64,000 nt of DNA from Pectinophora gossypiella (taxonomy: Eukaryota; Arthropoda; Insecta; Lepidoptera; Gelechiidae), in assembly GCF_024362695.1 (NCBI RefSeq), contig NW_026063240.1:1240001-1304000 (forward strand), given 5' to 3'. Below are positions 1-10,375 of this stretch, piece after piece. Numbering within the stretch: the first letter of the stretch is position 1; every line of letters starts with the position of its first letter. The notes under the pieces are model-generated. The model ran no database searches, had not been told where the DNA came from, and saw only the letters and a program-made list of their open reading frames with translations. Made by a program: the position numbers and the translations under genes.

Positions 1-1186
1 TTCTGGCAAGACTCATAGAGATGACATCCGAATATGATGTCATTCCGAGGCATCAGTTTGGCTTCCGTAAGCAGCATTCCAAAACTGAGCAGGTGCATAG
101 ATCGTACCACGCAATTAGACAATGTTTCGAGCGGAAAGAGTATTGTTCTGCAGCTTTTCTTGACGTCGAACAAGCTTTTGACCGAGTTTGGCACAAGGGA
201 CTACTTTGCAAGATCAAGCAGAAGTTACCGCATTCTCTATTTTTGATTATCACTTCTTACCTCTCTGACCGGTCTTTTCAAGTAAAACAAGCCGACGCGA
301 GATCTGCTCTACACAGTATTGAAGCTGGATTACCACAAGGATTCGTTCTCGGGCCTGTGCTTTACAACATTTTCACGGCTGACCTCCCTACTACTGAAAG
401 CGTGTCTGTCGCTACCTATGCTGATGACATAGCCAATAGATAGAAATATCTTGAGATAAGGATCCAATCGAAGCCAGTGCCAAACTGCAAAAAGTACTAG
501 ATGCTACTCAGAATTGGCTAAGAAAGTGGCGTATAAAAGCTAGTGCTCACAAATCCAACCACATTACATTTACACTTAGAAAAGACAATTGTCCCTCAGT
601 AACACTTGATGGTGTCACTCTTCCGCATAACGATTGTGTCAAGTACTTGAGATTTTACTTGGATAGACGAATCACATGGAAAAACCATATCAAACGTAAA
701 AGAGATGAGGTAAACTACAAATACAAAAATCTACATTGGCTTATGGGAGGAAATTCTGTTCTCAGAGTAGACAACAAACTACTGCTTTATAACGCACTCC
801 TTAAGCCCATCTGGACATATGGTATACAGATATGGGGAGTGAGCAGTAAAAGCAACATTCTCTGTCTTCAACGAGTGCAAAACGCCATACTACGAGCCAT
901 CTTAAATGCCCCTTGGTTTACTAGAAACAACGAAATACACGAGTATCTTAAGATTCCAACGGTTGCTGAAGTTATCAAGCACTACCAAAAGAAACACCTA
1001 GACCGCTTGGCCAGTCATCCTAATCCTCTTGTTTCTGAGCTTTTAGATCCAACTAATGTTATAAAGCGCTTAAAAAGAAGCCACATTGTGTAATGGAGGT
1101 AAGCCTTTCATACGTCAACACAACTGCTCATAGTCTGTCGACTGATCGTAGTTAAACCAATAAAAAAAAATAAAAAAAAAATAAAG
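1..1186 (+). mobile_element. Jockey-clade LINE, 3' part
   Basis: This is the 3' portion of a non-LTR retrotransposon that enters from beyond the left edge of the window. It holds the back half of a reverse transcriptase, a C-terminal tail and an A-rich end at about 1156-1186 (two runs of A broken by T). The frame is damaged, so this is a dead copy. The right boundary is set by the A-rich tail and is approximate. Confidence 0.8.
3..1093 (+). pseudogene. Jockey-type reverse transcriptase fragment, frameshifted
   Basis: The product would be the reverse transcriptase of a Jockey-clade LINE, which copies element RNA at the target site. Residues 10-140 of the first open stretch show the fingers/palm pattern: HQFGFRK, FLDVEQAFDRVWH, a GLPQGFVLGP motif and the catalytic YADD at about nucleotides 418-429. 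The frame is lost just after YADD (stop at 441-443). It resumes in other frames up to 1093, where thumb and tail motifs such as KYLRFYLDRRITWKNHI and WTYGIQIWG are visible. The family motif usually reads GVPQGSVLGP, so the palm loop has also drifted. The N-terminal endonuclease lies outside the window. I am confident of the family and of its loss of function. Confidence 0.85.
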
Positions 1187-1268
1187 GTGATACAACATAA
1201 ACATTTTACAAATGAAATTACGCAAATACAATCTAACGGCTCTACATAAAAGAGTCGTATTTTAAATC

Positions 1269-2190
1269 TGCATCCATTCTTGGACAAACAAGGCATTTTG
1301 CGAGTGGGAGGCCGACTTCGTGAATCGTGCTTAAGTTATTCACAGAAGCATCCGATTATCTTGCCACACAACGAAAAGTTAACACAGCTTCTGATAAATC
1401 AAGCTCATCTCTACACCTTACACGGAGGCCCAAGACTCACATTATCATACCTGCGCGACAAGTTCTGGATCCTGAGGGGAATGAAGACAGTTAAAGGACA
1501 CATCATGAAGTGTGTTACATGCCATCGGTTCAAGGCCACAATCAGTAACCAAGTTATGGCGGATCTACCTAAATCACGTGTTACACCTTCACGCCCATTT
1601 ACACATACTGGGGTGGACTTCACTGGCCAAGTCGAGGTCAAAACCAACAAAGGTAGAGGTGTGAAAACTACTAAAGGCTACGTGGCTGTGTTTATATGCC
1701 TTGTTACGAAGGCTATACATTTGGAGTTGGTGTCGGACCTCAGTACGGCTTCGTTCCTCGCGTCCCTAAAGCGTCTATGCTCGCGTCGAGGATCACCTAA
1801 ACATCTCTACAGCGATAATGGTACAAACTTCGTTGGTGCCGCCAAGGTACTGCAACGAGAACACAAGGAAGCACTGCAACATTATGTCAATACGGAGCTT
1901 ATAGATGAATTGGCGAACACAGGCATCGAGTGGCACTTCAACGCACCATCCTGGCCCACTGCTGGTGGGTCAAGGAAGACAATATACCTCCGGCGCAGTG
2001 GTTACTTGGAAGGGTAACGGCCACACACCCAGGCAAGGACGGATATGTTCGGGTTGTCACATTGAGAACAAAAAATAATGAGATTAAGCGCCCTGTGACT
2101 AAGTTATCGCGTTTACCATTACAATCGTCGCATAACAACCCTAACGACGACAACAAAACTACATCCAACGGTTCTACCAGGCCACAGAGA
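1269..2190 (+). pseudogene. BEL/Pao integrase, internally deleted
   Basis: This encodes the integrase part of a BEL/Pao polyprotein. The H-H-C-C zinc-binding region is seen as HLYTLHGG followed by CVTCHRFK. The catalytic core shows GVDFTG, the BEL/Pao signature KGYVAVFICLVTKAIHLELV, and SDNGTNFVGA. At about 1945-1965 the core jumps from a GIEWHFN motif straight into a C-terminal domain (KEDNIPPAQWLLGRV, about 1970-2130). About 80-100 residues, including the third catalytic acid, seem to be missing, and the frame changes at the scar. The C-terminal domain then runs toward the envelope-like region. This copy cannot make active integrase. Confidence 0.85.
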
Positions 2191-2199
2191 AAGAAGAAA

Positions 2200-3330
2200 A
2201 CACTGAACAGTTACATCTGTGTTTTACTGATGATGTTCTCATTTAGCCTAGCTCCGTCTTCACAACAGATGATTAACGTAACAGAACTCAATCCTACAAG
2301 GCTTGTCTACTTTGATAAAATTGCTGATATGCAAGTTATACAAGATCAGTGGAAAATGATCGTGTATTACAATATGACCACCTACTGGAGAAGCCAGCTA
2401 GCATACGAAAGCTAGTTAGCATACGAAATTACGTCAATTATTTAACTACATTATGCAAGGGAGAGCCAGCGTATTTGTCAATCGCATCGCAGTTTCAACA
2501 TGAGATCAACGAACTACAACATTACAATGATTTACTCTACATAGAACATGGTATGTCTTCTCGGCCCTCACGAATTAAGAGAGCATTCGTGAACGCAGTT
2601 GGCTATTTAACAAATACACTCTTCGGTGTTTTAGACGATAGATTTGCCAAACAATACGAGAACGACATAAAAGTTATCCAGTCGAATGAAAATCACTTGC
2701 TAAGTCTGTAAAAAAACCATACCACGATTATTGAAGGTGTATACAACCTACTTCAAAGGAACGAGGAGGTGATGAACAAACAGTTTGGGATTATAGAAAA
2801 ACATCTCAGAGAAACTGAAGAGCGAATCAGAGCTACCCACGACAACGATATGTACATAACGGCGACAGCCTTAGCAGGGAACATGATTATATCCAACATA
2901 CGACGCGTACAACAACTACTGATTGATCTTGTATCAGATGTACGAGACGGAAGAATCGACACACATCTCATAAGGCCTAACCAATTTGAAGAACAACTCA
3001 ACATCATATCAGGTCAACTTCCATATGAATTAACTTTACCCTGTGACAATACACGTTATTGTGTTCGAGAGCTATACAAGCTGGCACGAGTACACGTGGC
3101 CTTAACTTCGGAGTTCCTCATTTTTGAAGTGAAGCTACCTCTCATAAATAGCGAGCAATACGAACTCAACCGAGTTATACCTATAGCTCACATAACAGAA
3201 AATATAATCCATGAGGTAATCACGTCATCGGAATACCTCGCTGTGAACCTAAAACACGGACACGGTGATACCGTTGGAGGACAAGGACATTACACCGTGT
3301 ACATCCGTCAAAGAAAACAAATTACTATGT
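2200..3330 (+). pseudogene. Envelope-like (baculovirus F / errantivirus env type) region, N-terminal part
   Basis: Insect BEL/Pao and errantivirus elements sometimes carry an envelope gene related to baculovirus F proteins. After the integrase C-terminus comes a hydrophobic signal-like stretch (about 2212-2262). Near 2570-2580 there is a basic cleavage-type motif (RIKR) followed by a hydrophobic, glycine-containing segment and an LFGVLDD motif, as in the F/env family. The region is broken by a frame change near 2400 and an in-frame stop at 2709-2711. It is cut at 3330 by the Copia insertion. This is an old, inactivated copy. I assign the family from motif order only. Confidence 0.7.
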
Positions 3331-3496
3331 TATTGAGTAGAACGGAAAGTTTATAATAAAAAAAAAATAGATATATTGTCTCTGCACATCATTGTTGTTT
3401 ATGGTTCGACTGTGTTTTCTTGCTGATTATTGTGTTCTAAATAAAACATTAAAGAAATCTCAAGTTTTTAAGTGAAGAAGCCCATACATTTCATCA
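3331..3496 (+). repeat. Copia-1 5' LTR
   Basis: This 166-bp direct repeat matches 10211-10375 except for one C/T difference (TTGCTGATT against TTGCCGATT) and one extra A in the A-run. It starts TATTGAG and ends TTTCATCA. An AATAAAAC-like signal lies in its second half, as expected of an LTR that directs polyadenylation. Confidence 0.93.
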
Positions 3497-3511
3497 GGTT
3501 ATGGGCCCAGG
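3497..3511 (+). promoter_or_regulatory. Primer binding site, half-tRNA initiator Met
   Basis: GGTTATGGGCCCAGG lies directly after the 5' LTR. It is complementary to the anticodon stem-loop of initiator Met tRNA (TGGGCCCATAACC). This is the internal half-tRNA priming site known from Drosophila copia, and it fixes the LTR end and the plus-strand orientation. Confidence 0.85.
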
Positions 3512-3596
3512 AAGCTCTGGAACTTAGAGAACAGGAGAAACGGCAAAGAAAAAGTCAATAGTTTTTGTCAGAAAAAAGCACGTTGCTAACCTAAAA

Positions 3597-5137
3597 ATGC
3601 AAACATCGCGATCTTTGAATGTCGAAAAATTCGACGGAAATAACTTTCGGCAATGGAAATTCCAAATAAAATGCGCATTGAAAGCAAATGGAATCGATAT
3701 TTCTACACCTAAACCAGAAGCAAACCCAAAAGAATGGTTAAAAAATGATGGTATGGCAATGTTTATCATAACCTCTTCGATGGATCTCAAACAAAATACA
3801 TTGATAGAAAACTGTGAAACTGCTCAGGAAATTATGTCAAAGTTAGATTCAGTATATGAACAGAAAAGTGAATTGAATAAAATGCTGATTCATGAACGGT
3901 TTTACCAGTATAAAATGTGTTTAACTGACAGTGTAGCACAACACATCTCTAAGGTAGAAAACCTAGCACAACAGCTGAAAGATAGTGGTGAATCTGTCAG
4001 TGACATGGCTATCATTACAAAAATATTAGGAACTTTGCCTCCCAAGTATAGATCATTACGTCAAGCATGGATGTCATTGGATCCCAAACAGCAAACTCTT
4101 ATTAATTTAACTGCACGCTTGTTGGATGAAGAGGCTAGTATTGCATGTGAAGAAGAACAAGAAACTGCCCTTCTTGTATCAAACACAAAACCAAACAAAA
4201 ACATTGCAAATAGCAGTGGTACAAATCAAAACAAAAACACTAAGCATCGTTTTGAATGTTATAATTGTGGAAAGCGTGGCCATTTTGCTAGAGAATGTCG
4301 TGCTCCGAAGAAATCAACTAGGAAACCAACAAAAGATGAGACAATGTTGGCATTTAATGTAGAAACAAATTTTAGTGAGGTTGAAGAAACAACCTGGATT
4401 TTGGACAGTGGTGCATCGGCACATATTACATTCAGAAAAGAGTTTTTTGAAGAACTTGTGGAGTGCAACCAAAAATCATTGTCATTAGGCAACCAACAGT
4501 CTGTAGAAGTGTGTGGTATTGGAAAAGTTGTGATTCGCAGATGGGTTGATGAACAGTGGGAGTACAGTGTACTACATGGAGTTTTGTATGTCCCCAGCTT
4601 GAGAAGAAATCTATTTTCAGAAGGTGTAATAGGTAGAAAAGGGTACACTATTATCAAGAAACATCCAAATGCTTTTATATATAAAGAAGATAAAATAGTG
4701 ATGAGTGCAAAAATTACAGACAACAATTTATATAAACTTAAAATTGAAACAGTGGTTCCGGACTCTTGTAATGTAGTTCAAAGTAATCAAAGTGACATTA
4801 GAAAGTGGCATGAGAGACTGGGACATATTAACCTGCAACAAATAAAAAACATGAGTGCAAAAAGTGTGGTTGAAGGTTTGCAAGTTGATGACAAACAAAG
4901 TAATTTTGTTTTTGAAGCTTGTGCATATGGGAAACAGTGCCGTTTTCCATTTCATAAATCTGTGCGTGGAGAAGTACAGCCAGGTGACTTAGTATACAGT
5001 GATGTCTGCGGGCCTATGAGTCATATGTCAGTACAAGGTCTGAGATATTTTGTATTATTCAAAGATGCTGCTACAAGTTACAGGCATGTATATTTTATTA
5101 GAAATAAAAGTGATGTTCTGGAATTTTTCAAGAAATA
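3597..5137 (+). pseudogene. Copia-1 gag-pol, N-terminal part (gag, protease, start of integrase)
   Basis: The polyprotein starts at ATG 3597 with a gag domain (KFDGNNFRQWKFQIK). A CCHC knuckle follows at about residues 220-234 (CYNCGKRGHFAREC). The aspartic protease active site WILDSGASAHIT is at about residue 267, then the pre-integrase domain (KWHERLGHI). The expected CxxC pair is changed: the second finger reads CAYGKQC, so one cysteine is missing. The integrase core begins (YSDVCGPM, the first catalytic acid) and the frame is then cut at 5137 by the Tc1 insertion. The frame is otherwise open to that point, which suggests that decay of this half is recent. Confidence 0.88.
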
Positions 5138-5249
5138 CACTGGTCAGCAAATAAACCGGGCCACCCGCTCCCGTAGCACTCTAATCCGATTTCCAAAAAA
5201 AGTATAAAACTTACAACGGTTTAAGTTATACCTAAAGAAAGTGCATTTT
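5138..5249 (+). repeat. Tc1 left terminal inverted repeat
   Basis: It begins CACTGGTCAGCAAATAAACC and matches the reverse complement of 6676-6787 over 112 bp with a single C/T difference. Pairing ends at GTGCATTTT. Confidence 0.95.
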
Positions 5250-5469
5250 ATGTTAATTATAATGACTTAAAATTTATTCTAAACTACCATCAATTCACAT
5301 TGAAATTAAACAACAAACACAATACTAACGATTTACCCTCTTTTGCCTAGAGTTTTCGATTTCCGTTTCTTTTTCTTCAATGAGGGTAGTCGGATATTTT
5401 TCATAATTTCTTTAGTTATCTTTCATCACTTGCTCCTAACGCGTGTATTTTTGCTACTTTCTTCATTCA

Positions 5470-6504
5470 ATGATGAATACGACACCTCAGGAAGCCGTTC
5501 AAGTTGTTGCATTACTTCAAGCAGGCGTTTCGCAACGTGAAGTCGCTCGGAGACTTCGAATCAGCAGATCTTCGGTACAACGGGTTTACAGACGATACCT
5601 AGAGACTGGAGCATTCGACCGCCGACCAGGTACTGGCCGACCTAGAGCTACATCAGCAGCAGATGATCGTTATATCCAACTTACTGTTTTGCGAAATCGC
5701 CGCCTTAATGCTGTTCAAGTCCAACGAAGCCTGCGTGACGAACGCCAAGTGGTCATAAGTTCAGATACTGTCAGAAGGAGACTTGCTGAACGAAAACTAA
5801 CTCCAAAAAGAGCAGCAACAGGCCCAAAATTGACGGTAGCCCACCGTCGAGCACGACTTCAATTCGCTCGAGAGCATAGAGATTGGACATTAGAGCAGTG
5901 GGGCAATGTACTCTTCACTGATGAGACCAGGGTCAGCCTACATGGAAGTGACCGACGCCAGAGGGTATATCGTCGCCCAGGAGAACGTTACTCTCAGTGT
6001 TGTATTGAAGAAACAGTTGCTTATGGAGGGGGATCTGTAATGGTCTGGGGCGGCATCTCATTAACCGCACGTACCGCGTTAGTTTTCGTCGAACCGACGG
6101 GCGGTACACGAGGATTGACTTCTCATCGATACATTACTGAAATCCTTGCCGATCATGTGATAACTTACGCTGGATTTATCGGGCAGGATATGCAACTGAT
6201 GCATGATAATGCACCACCTCATGTTGCACAAGTGGTGACCCAGTACCTGCGTGACGTCGGCATTCGTACGATGGACTGGCCAGCTCGAAGTCCGGACCTT
6301 AATCCGATAGAACACTTATGGGATGAGCTAAAACGTCAAGTTCGGGCCCGATCACCTGTTCCAGCAAACCTTCAGAAGCTGCGAATCGCTGTTGAAGAAG
6401 AGTGGAATGCAATTCCTCAAGATTTTATCGTCAGGCTCGTGAGGTCGATGAATACGAGAATGCTGGCAGTTATCCGAGCAAGGGGAGGGAATACCGAATA
6501 CTAA
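5470..6504 (+). CDS. Tc1 transposase, intact DD34E
   Basis: This is a cut-and-paste transposase that binds the terminal repeats and moves the element into TA sites. The start is the first of two adjacent ATGs (5470, 5473), giving 344 residues, normal for Tc1. The N-terminal half holds two helix-turn-helix regions (VALLQAGVSQREVARRL, then a PGTGRPRATS hinge that resembles the GRPR AT-hook motif of the family). The catalytic acids are D in FTDETR (about residue 154), D in MHDNAPPH (about 245) and E in PDLNPIEHLWDE (about 281). There are 34 residues between the second D and the E. I saw no stop or frameshift. The gene ends TAA at 6502-6504. Confidence 0.95.
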   Translation: MMNTTPQEAVQVVALLQAGVSQREVARRLRISRSSVQRVYRRYLETGAFDRRPGTGRPRATSAADDRYIQLTVLRNRRLNAVQVQRSLRDERQVVISSDTVRRRLAERKLTPKRAATGPKLTVAHRRARLQFAREHRDWTLEQWGNVLFTDETRVSLHGSDRRQRVYRRPGERYSQCCIEETVAYGGGSVMVWGGISLTARTALVFVEPTGGTRGLTSHRYITEILADHVITYAGFIGQDMQLMHDNAPPHVAQVVTQYLRDVGIRTMDWPARSPDLNPIEHLWDELKRQVRARSPVPANLQKLRIAVEEEWNAIPQDFIVRLVRSMNTRMLAVIRARGGNTEY

Positions 6505-6675
6505 TCAAAAACTTTTTTAAGCCTTGCGTTTCATTTTTTGCTTTATTTTTGTTTTTTGTTTTTCCGTTTACCAATGATTAAACAGTCCGGCAAATGAGTC
6601 TTTATTGTAATTGCTTAATAAACACTTAATAAAAACGATAAATTTCAATAAATTTTCAATCATTTTAATCGCCAC

Positions 6676-6787
6676 AAAATGCACTTTCTTTAGGTATAAC
6701 TTAAACCGTTGTAAGTTTTATACTTTTTTTGGAAATCGAATTAGAGTGCTACGGGAGCGGGTGGCCCGGTTTATTTGCTGACCAGTG
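6676..6787 (+). repeat. Tc1 right terminal inverted repeat
   Basis: This is the reverse complement of the left repeat over 112 bp with one mismatch. It ends GCTGACCAGTG and is followed by the duplicated TA at 6788-6789. Confidence 0.95.
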
Positions 6788-6789
6788 TA

Positions 6790-8396
6790 TAATGCTATGG
6801 TCAGAAACAAATACAATCATAGTGTCAAAATTCTTCATACAGACAATGGAGGTGAATATGTAAACAAAGCTTTCAAGGACTACATGGATAAAGAAGGCAT
6901 AGTTCATGAGTGTACAGCATCATATACTCCTGAGCAAAACGGTCGTGCTGAGAGAGAATTGCGCACAATTGTTGAGAGTGTACGCTCTATGCTATATGCT
7001 AGAGATATTCCATTGAATTTATAGGCTGAGGCTGTCAATTGTGCAGTGTATATATTGAACAGAACCTCCTCAAGTCAGACCCCAAATGTCACACCATATG
7101 AGTTATGGAATGGAACAAAGCCTCAATTGGGTCATGTGAAAGTTTTTGGTAGTACTGGGTATGTTCATGTTCCTGACCAGTTAAGAACAAAGTTAGATAA
7201 GAAGAGTGAGAAGATGATACTTGTTGGTTATGATAACACCAATTACAGAATGTATAATACAAATACAAAACAAGTAAAAGTTTCAAGAAATGTTATTTTT
7301 GATGAAGATCAAGTTCCAGAAATAAGAAAGAATATAGCACAAATATATGTTCTTGATGAAGGAAAAGAAAATACAGAAGAAGTAAATGATGAATCTTACC
7401 TGGAATCCAGAGTGAGAAACGAAGAAGATGTTACACTGGTAGACAGTCCATCAACTGAGAATGAAGATGGCTTGTATAGCTGTGATAGTGATGATCCTCC
7501 CTATGTGCCATCTCACAAAATAGGAGATGCAGAACAGTGTCATATGAATTTGAGACCGCGAAAACACAGAAACAAATCTTGTTGAGCTCTCATTGCCACA
7601 AACATATGAAGAAGCAATGAAAAGTTCATACAAGGAGGAATGGGCTAAGGCTATTGAAGAAGAGCTGAAGGCACTAGAAGAGAATGAAACTTGGTCTGTA
7701 GTTGAAAATTCAGGTCAGAGAACACTTACTACTAAATGGGTTTTTGCAATTAAGAAGGATATAAACGGCCAGGTTACTCGCTACAAAGCTCGTCTGTGTG
7801 CACGTGGTTTTAGTCAAGTGAAAGGGGTGGACTATCAGGAAATATTCTCTCCCACCACCAGGTATGATTCAATAAGAATTATTCTTTCTATTGCAGCAAA
7901 GTATAGTTTGGAGGTTCAGCAATTTGATGTTAAAACTGCATTTCTCAATGGTTACCTTGAAGAGGACATATATATAGATATACCAGAAGGTGTGCAGCTA
8001 AATAAAAATTGTATATTAAAACTAAATAAGTCATTGTATGGACTCAAACAGGCATCTAGGTGTTGGAACAAAAGATTTAGCGAATTTTTAAAGAAATTTG
8101 GTTTCATACAATCTCAAGCTGAATATTGTTTGTATATTGGATTTTTCGAAGGAATTAGAGTGTTCTTAATAATTTATGTTGATGATGCACTGGTAATATC
8201 AGAGAGCAAACAAATTATTAAAGAAATAATAGAACATTTAAAAAGAGAATTTAAAATCAAATTGTTGAATTTAACATATTTTGTGGGCATGGAAATAGAA
8301 AGGTTAAGCAATTGAATATGTATCAAGTAAACATCAGTTAGCTGATATTTTAACTAAGGCTTTGCCTACTCAGTCTTTTGCATATCTAAAGAGTCA
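6790..8396 (+). pseudogene. Copia-1 gag-pol, C-terminal part (integrase, RT, RNase H scar)
   Basis: The polyprotein continues to the right of the Tc1 copy. The rest of the integrase core is present: HTDNGGEYV with the second acid, then EQNGRAERE with the third. A TAG stop at 7022-7024 interrupts an otherwise open frame. Reverse transcriptase motifs follow: KWVFAIKK, RYKARLCARGF, QQFDVKTAFLNG, LYGLKQASRCW and the catalytic YVDDALV at about 8176-8196. At about 8309 the frame jumps from VGMEIERL to the final RNase H segment (KHQLADILTKA). About 240 residues present in Copia-2 are missing. A further frame break occurs near 7582-7600. The product would lack RNase H. Confidence 0.88.
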
Positions 8397-8399
8397 TTT

Positions 8400-8432
8400 C
8401 GACGGGGAAGAAGCAAATACTCCTATCTTACA
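8400..8432 (+). repeat. Left TIR of 1757-bp element
   Basis: This 33-bp sequence is the exact reverse complement of 10124-10156. It directly follows the left ATTT duplication. Confidence 0.92.
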
Positions 8433-9221
8433 CAGACCTAACTTTACAGGAGGAGGAAAAAACTGAATAACTTTTTTGTTAATAATTATAGCGCGACGTC
8501 ATGTTCTGAAGGTAGTTTTGTTATTTCAAGAGACTTTTTTTTAAACTAATATTAATTTTGTATATATAGAGGAATTAAAGTTAATGTAAGTTAGAGCCTA
8601 TTGGTTTCTGTGTTGGGTCGAAAGTTTTGACGTTAGACGGTTTTTCCACTTGCAATTAATCCTTCAAATTCCTATTGTTTGACTTATTTCTCTTTGTAAA
8701 CTATTCACTGTAGCTTCAAAACCTATTAATTATTAAAAAAAACAATAACTATAAAACTAACGTAAATTATACATGATTTTGTAAGATAGGATGTATTGCT
8801 TTGAATGAATTTCAAATTATGTTCAAGTTAGGAGATATTATAAAGCAATGCCGCAACATTTAACTAGTAAATATTTAACTGTAAACTATTATAAAGCATG
8901 CAATATAATAACAAATAATCGTATGTTTTAAAAAAATACTGAAACGACAGCTTTTTTAAAGAAAGTGCTACGCTTAGCATTTTTAATGAAAATAAACTTT
9001 GATCTTAAACAAGGTTTAACAAATTATTTATTGATCATGATAAAGTAGGCACCTTCGTTTTTTAATTGGCATTTAAAAAAAATATCAATATAGTACGAAT
9101 TTTATATTTATTGAGTCAATAATCAACTGAGATCAACAAGTAGGTACTTATTAAAATCATTATCAATAGCCCGGTCAATAAAGGGGTTGTAGAGTATGTG
9201 GGAGGAATCCTATGATTTTTC

Positions 9222-9253
9222 TTCAGGAATGTGTTCCGGAACACATTCCTGAA
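9222..9253. repeat. 32-bp perfect palindrome
   Basis: The sequence from 9222 to 9253 equals its own reverse complement, centred on TTCCGGAA. It lies in the middle of the 1757-bp element, about 80 bp from a second palindrome with 14-bp arms (CCATACAAAAATAT, about 9333-9369). Confidence 0.9.
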
Positions 9254-10123
9254 TGTGTCCTTATTTATGGAGTTAACATAGTAAAAATTCCCACGTTTAC
9301 ATGGTGTCATTTCCGTAACTTAATGTTTACCAAACCATACAAAAATATAAAATATCGATATTTTTGTATGGTATTGGTCGTTCGATTTACTTCTCACTTT
9401 TTATTCTACATTTCTCTCCAAAATTTAAACTGGGATTTTTTTTGACAAAAAGATAATTATAAATAACCCAGTTATCCAATATCAAATAATTAACTTGTCA
9501 AACAATTTTTATTAATAACTGTCTTTAAAAAAATGTTTTGTGTTGCGGAATGGGTGTAGGTCAGAGATACCAATTTTGAGTTTTTCGCTGATATCTCAAA
9601 AACGATGCGTCCTAGAGAAAATAACTCTTATATTAATTTAAAGAACATTAAATTGTCTACAAATTTGTTAATATAATATTTTTTTGATATTTCGCCCGTT
9701 TTCGAGCTACACGCTTAGGAAAAAAATAATTTAATATTGAAAAGTGTCAGTGATCGAATCACCCCATAAAGTAGATCTTGGGTCCATCATCTCTTATTTT
9801 TGAAACAAAGACACATTCGTGCCATGCCCATTGCCCATCATCATCCATCAACCTCCATCATCTTCCATTAAATAAAAAGACTCATGCTTGATTCTGAAGA
9901 TAGGAGCTATTATCGATTAAAACATGAGATAGGAGTTATTTATTTCTGTAGAAAGGAGATATTTTTATAAAAAATATTGCAACATATAAAATCTTTATTT
10001 TAAGAGCTATTTCTATTAATCGAAAATCACCCTAAAAGTAGGAAATATACAACGGAGATCTTGCCAGCCAACGTAAAATTAAATTTCGCAACGAACTACA
10101 TCAAAAAGTCGATTTGCCTAAAA

Positions 10124-10156
10124 ATGTAAGATAGGAGTATTTGCTTCTTCCCCGTC
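10124..10156 (+). repeat. Right TIR of 1757-bp element
   Basis: This is the exact inverted match of 8400-8432, followed by the ATTT duplication at 10157-10160. Confidence 0.92.
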
Positions 10157-10200
10157 GATTTGTTATTTGATAAGTAAAGTTTTTTTTGTAATGTTAAACT

Positions 10201-10210
10201 TTAGTGGGAG
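10201..10210 (+). promoter_or_regulatory. Copia-1 polypurine tract
   Basis: TTAGTGGGAG directly precedes the 3' LTR. Copia elements typically have such a G-rich purine tract as plus-strand primer at this position. Confidence 0.75.
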
Positions 10211-10375
10211 TATTGAGTAGAACGGAAAGTTTATAATAAAAAAAAATAGATATATTGTCTCTGCACATCATTGTTGTTTATGGTTCGACTGTGTTTTCTT
10301 GCCGATTATTGTGTTCTAAATAAAACATTAAAGAAATCTCAAGTTTTTAAGTGAAGAAGCCCATACATTTCATCA
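10211..10375 (+). repeat. Copia-1 3' LTR
   Basis: This 165-bp match to 3331-3496 ends at TTTCATCA, after which envelope-like sequence of the host BEL/Pao element resumes. Confidence 0.93.

Larger units (their letters stand above)
5138..6787 (+). mobile_element. Complete Tc1-type transposon
   Basis: This is a 1650-bp element with 112-bp terminal inverted repeats (5138-5249 and 6676-6787) that differ at one base. TA dinucleotides flank it at 5136-5137 and 6788-6789, the standard Tc1/mariner target duplication. It carries one open transposase gene and sits in the integrase region of Copia-1. The near-identical repeats and unbroken gene make it a candidate autonomous copy. Confidence 0.95.
8400..10156. 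mobile_element. Non-autonomous DNA transposon, 33-bp TIRs, 4-bp ATTT duplication
   Basis: Perfect 33-bp terminal inverted repeats begin CGACGGGGAAGAAGC (8400-8432 and 10124-10156). ATTT is duplicated on both sides (8396-8399 and 10157-10160), and Copia-1 sequence continues to its polypurine tract after the right copy. The 1757-bp interior is AT-rich and has no credible gene. It repeats AGATAGGAG-like motifs near the right end (about 9900-10140), a style of subterminal repeat seen in several DNA transposon groups. It also has strong internal palindromes (9222-9253 and about 9333-9369). A 4-bp duplication occurs in Chapaev and Sola elements, but I cannot assign the family. Confidence 0.88.
3331..10375 (+). 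mobile_element. Copia-type LTR retrotransposon (Copia-1) with two nested transposons
   Basis: The ends are defined by two LTRs (3331-3496 and 10211-10375). The flanking target duplication is imperfect: TATGT at 3326-3330 against TATAT at 10376-10380. Inside are a half-tRNA primer site, gag-pol with Copia domain order (protease, integrase, reverse transcriptase, RNase H) and a polypurine tract. A Tc1 element (5138-6787) and a 1757-bp inverted-repeat element (8400-10156) are nested within it. Without these the element is only about 3.6 kb, because a stretch of reverse transcriptase and RNase H is deleted near 8309. The LTRs differ by one base and one A in a homopolymer, so the insertion is young although the body is defective. 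Confidence 0.93.

Noticed and set aside
9116..9445. Small open stretches in the 1757-bp element
   Set aside because: Short, overlapping the palindromes, with no domain. No evidence of a transposase.
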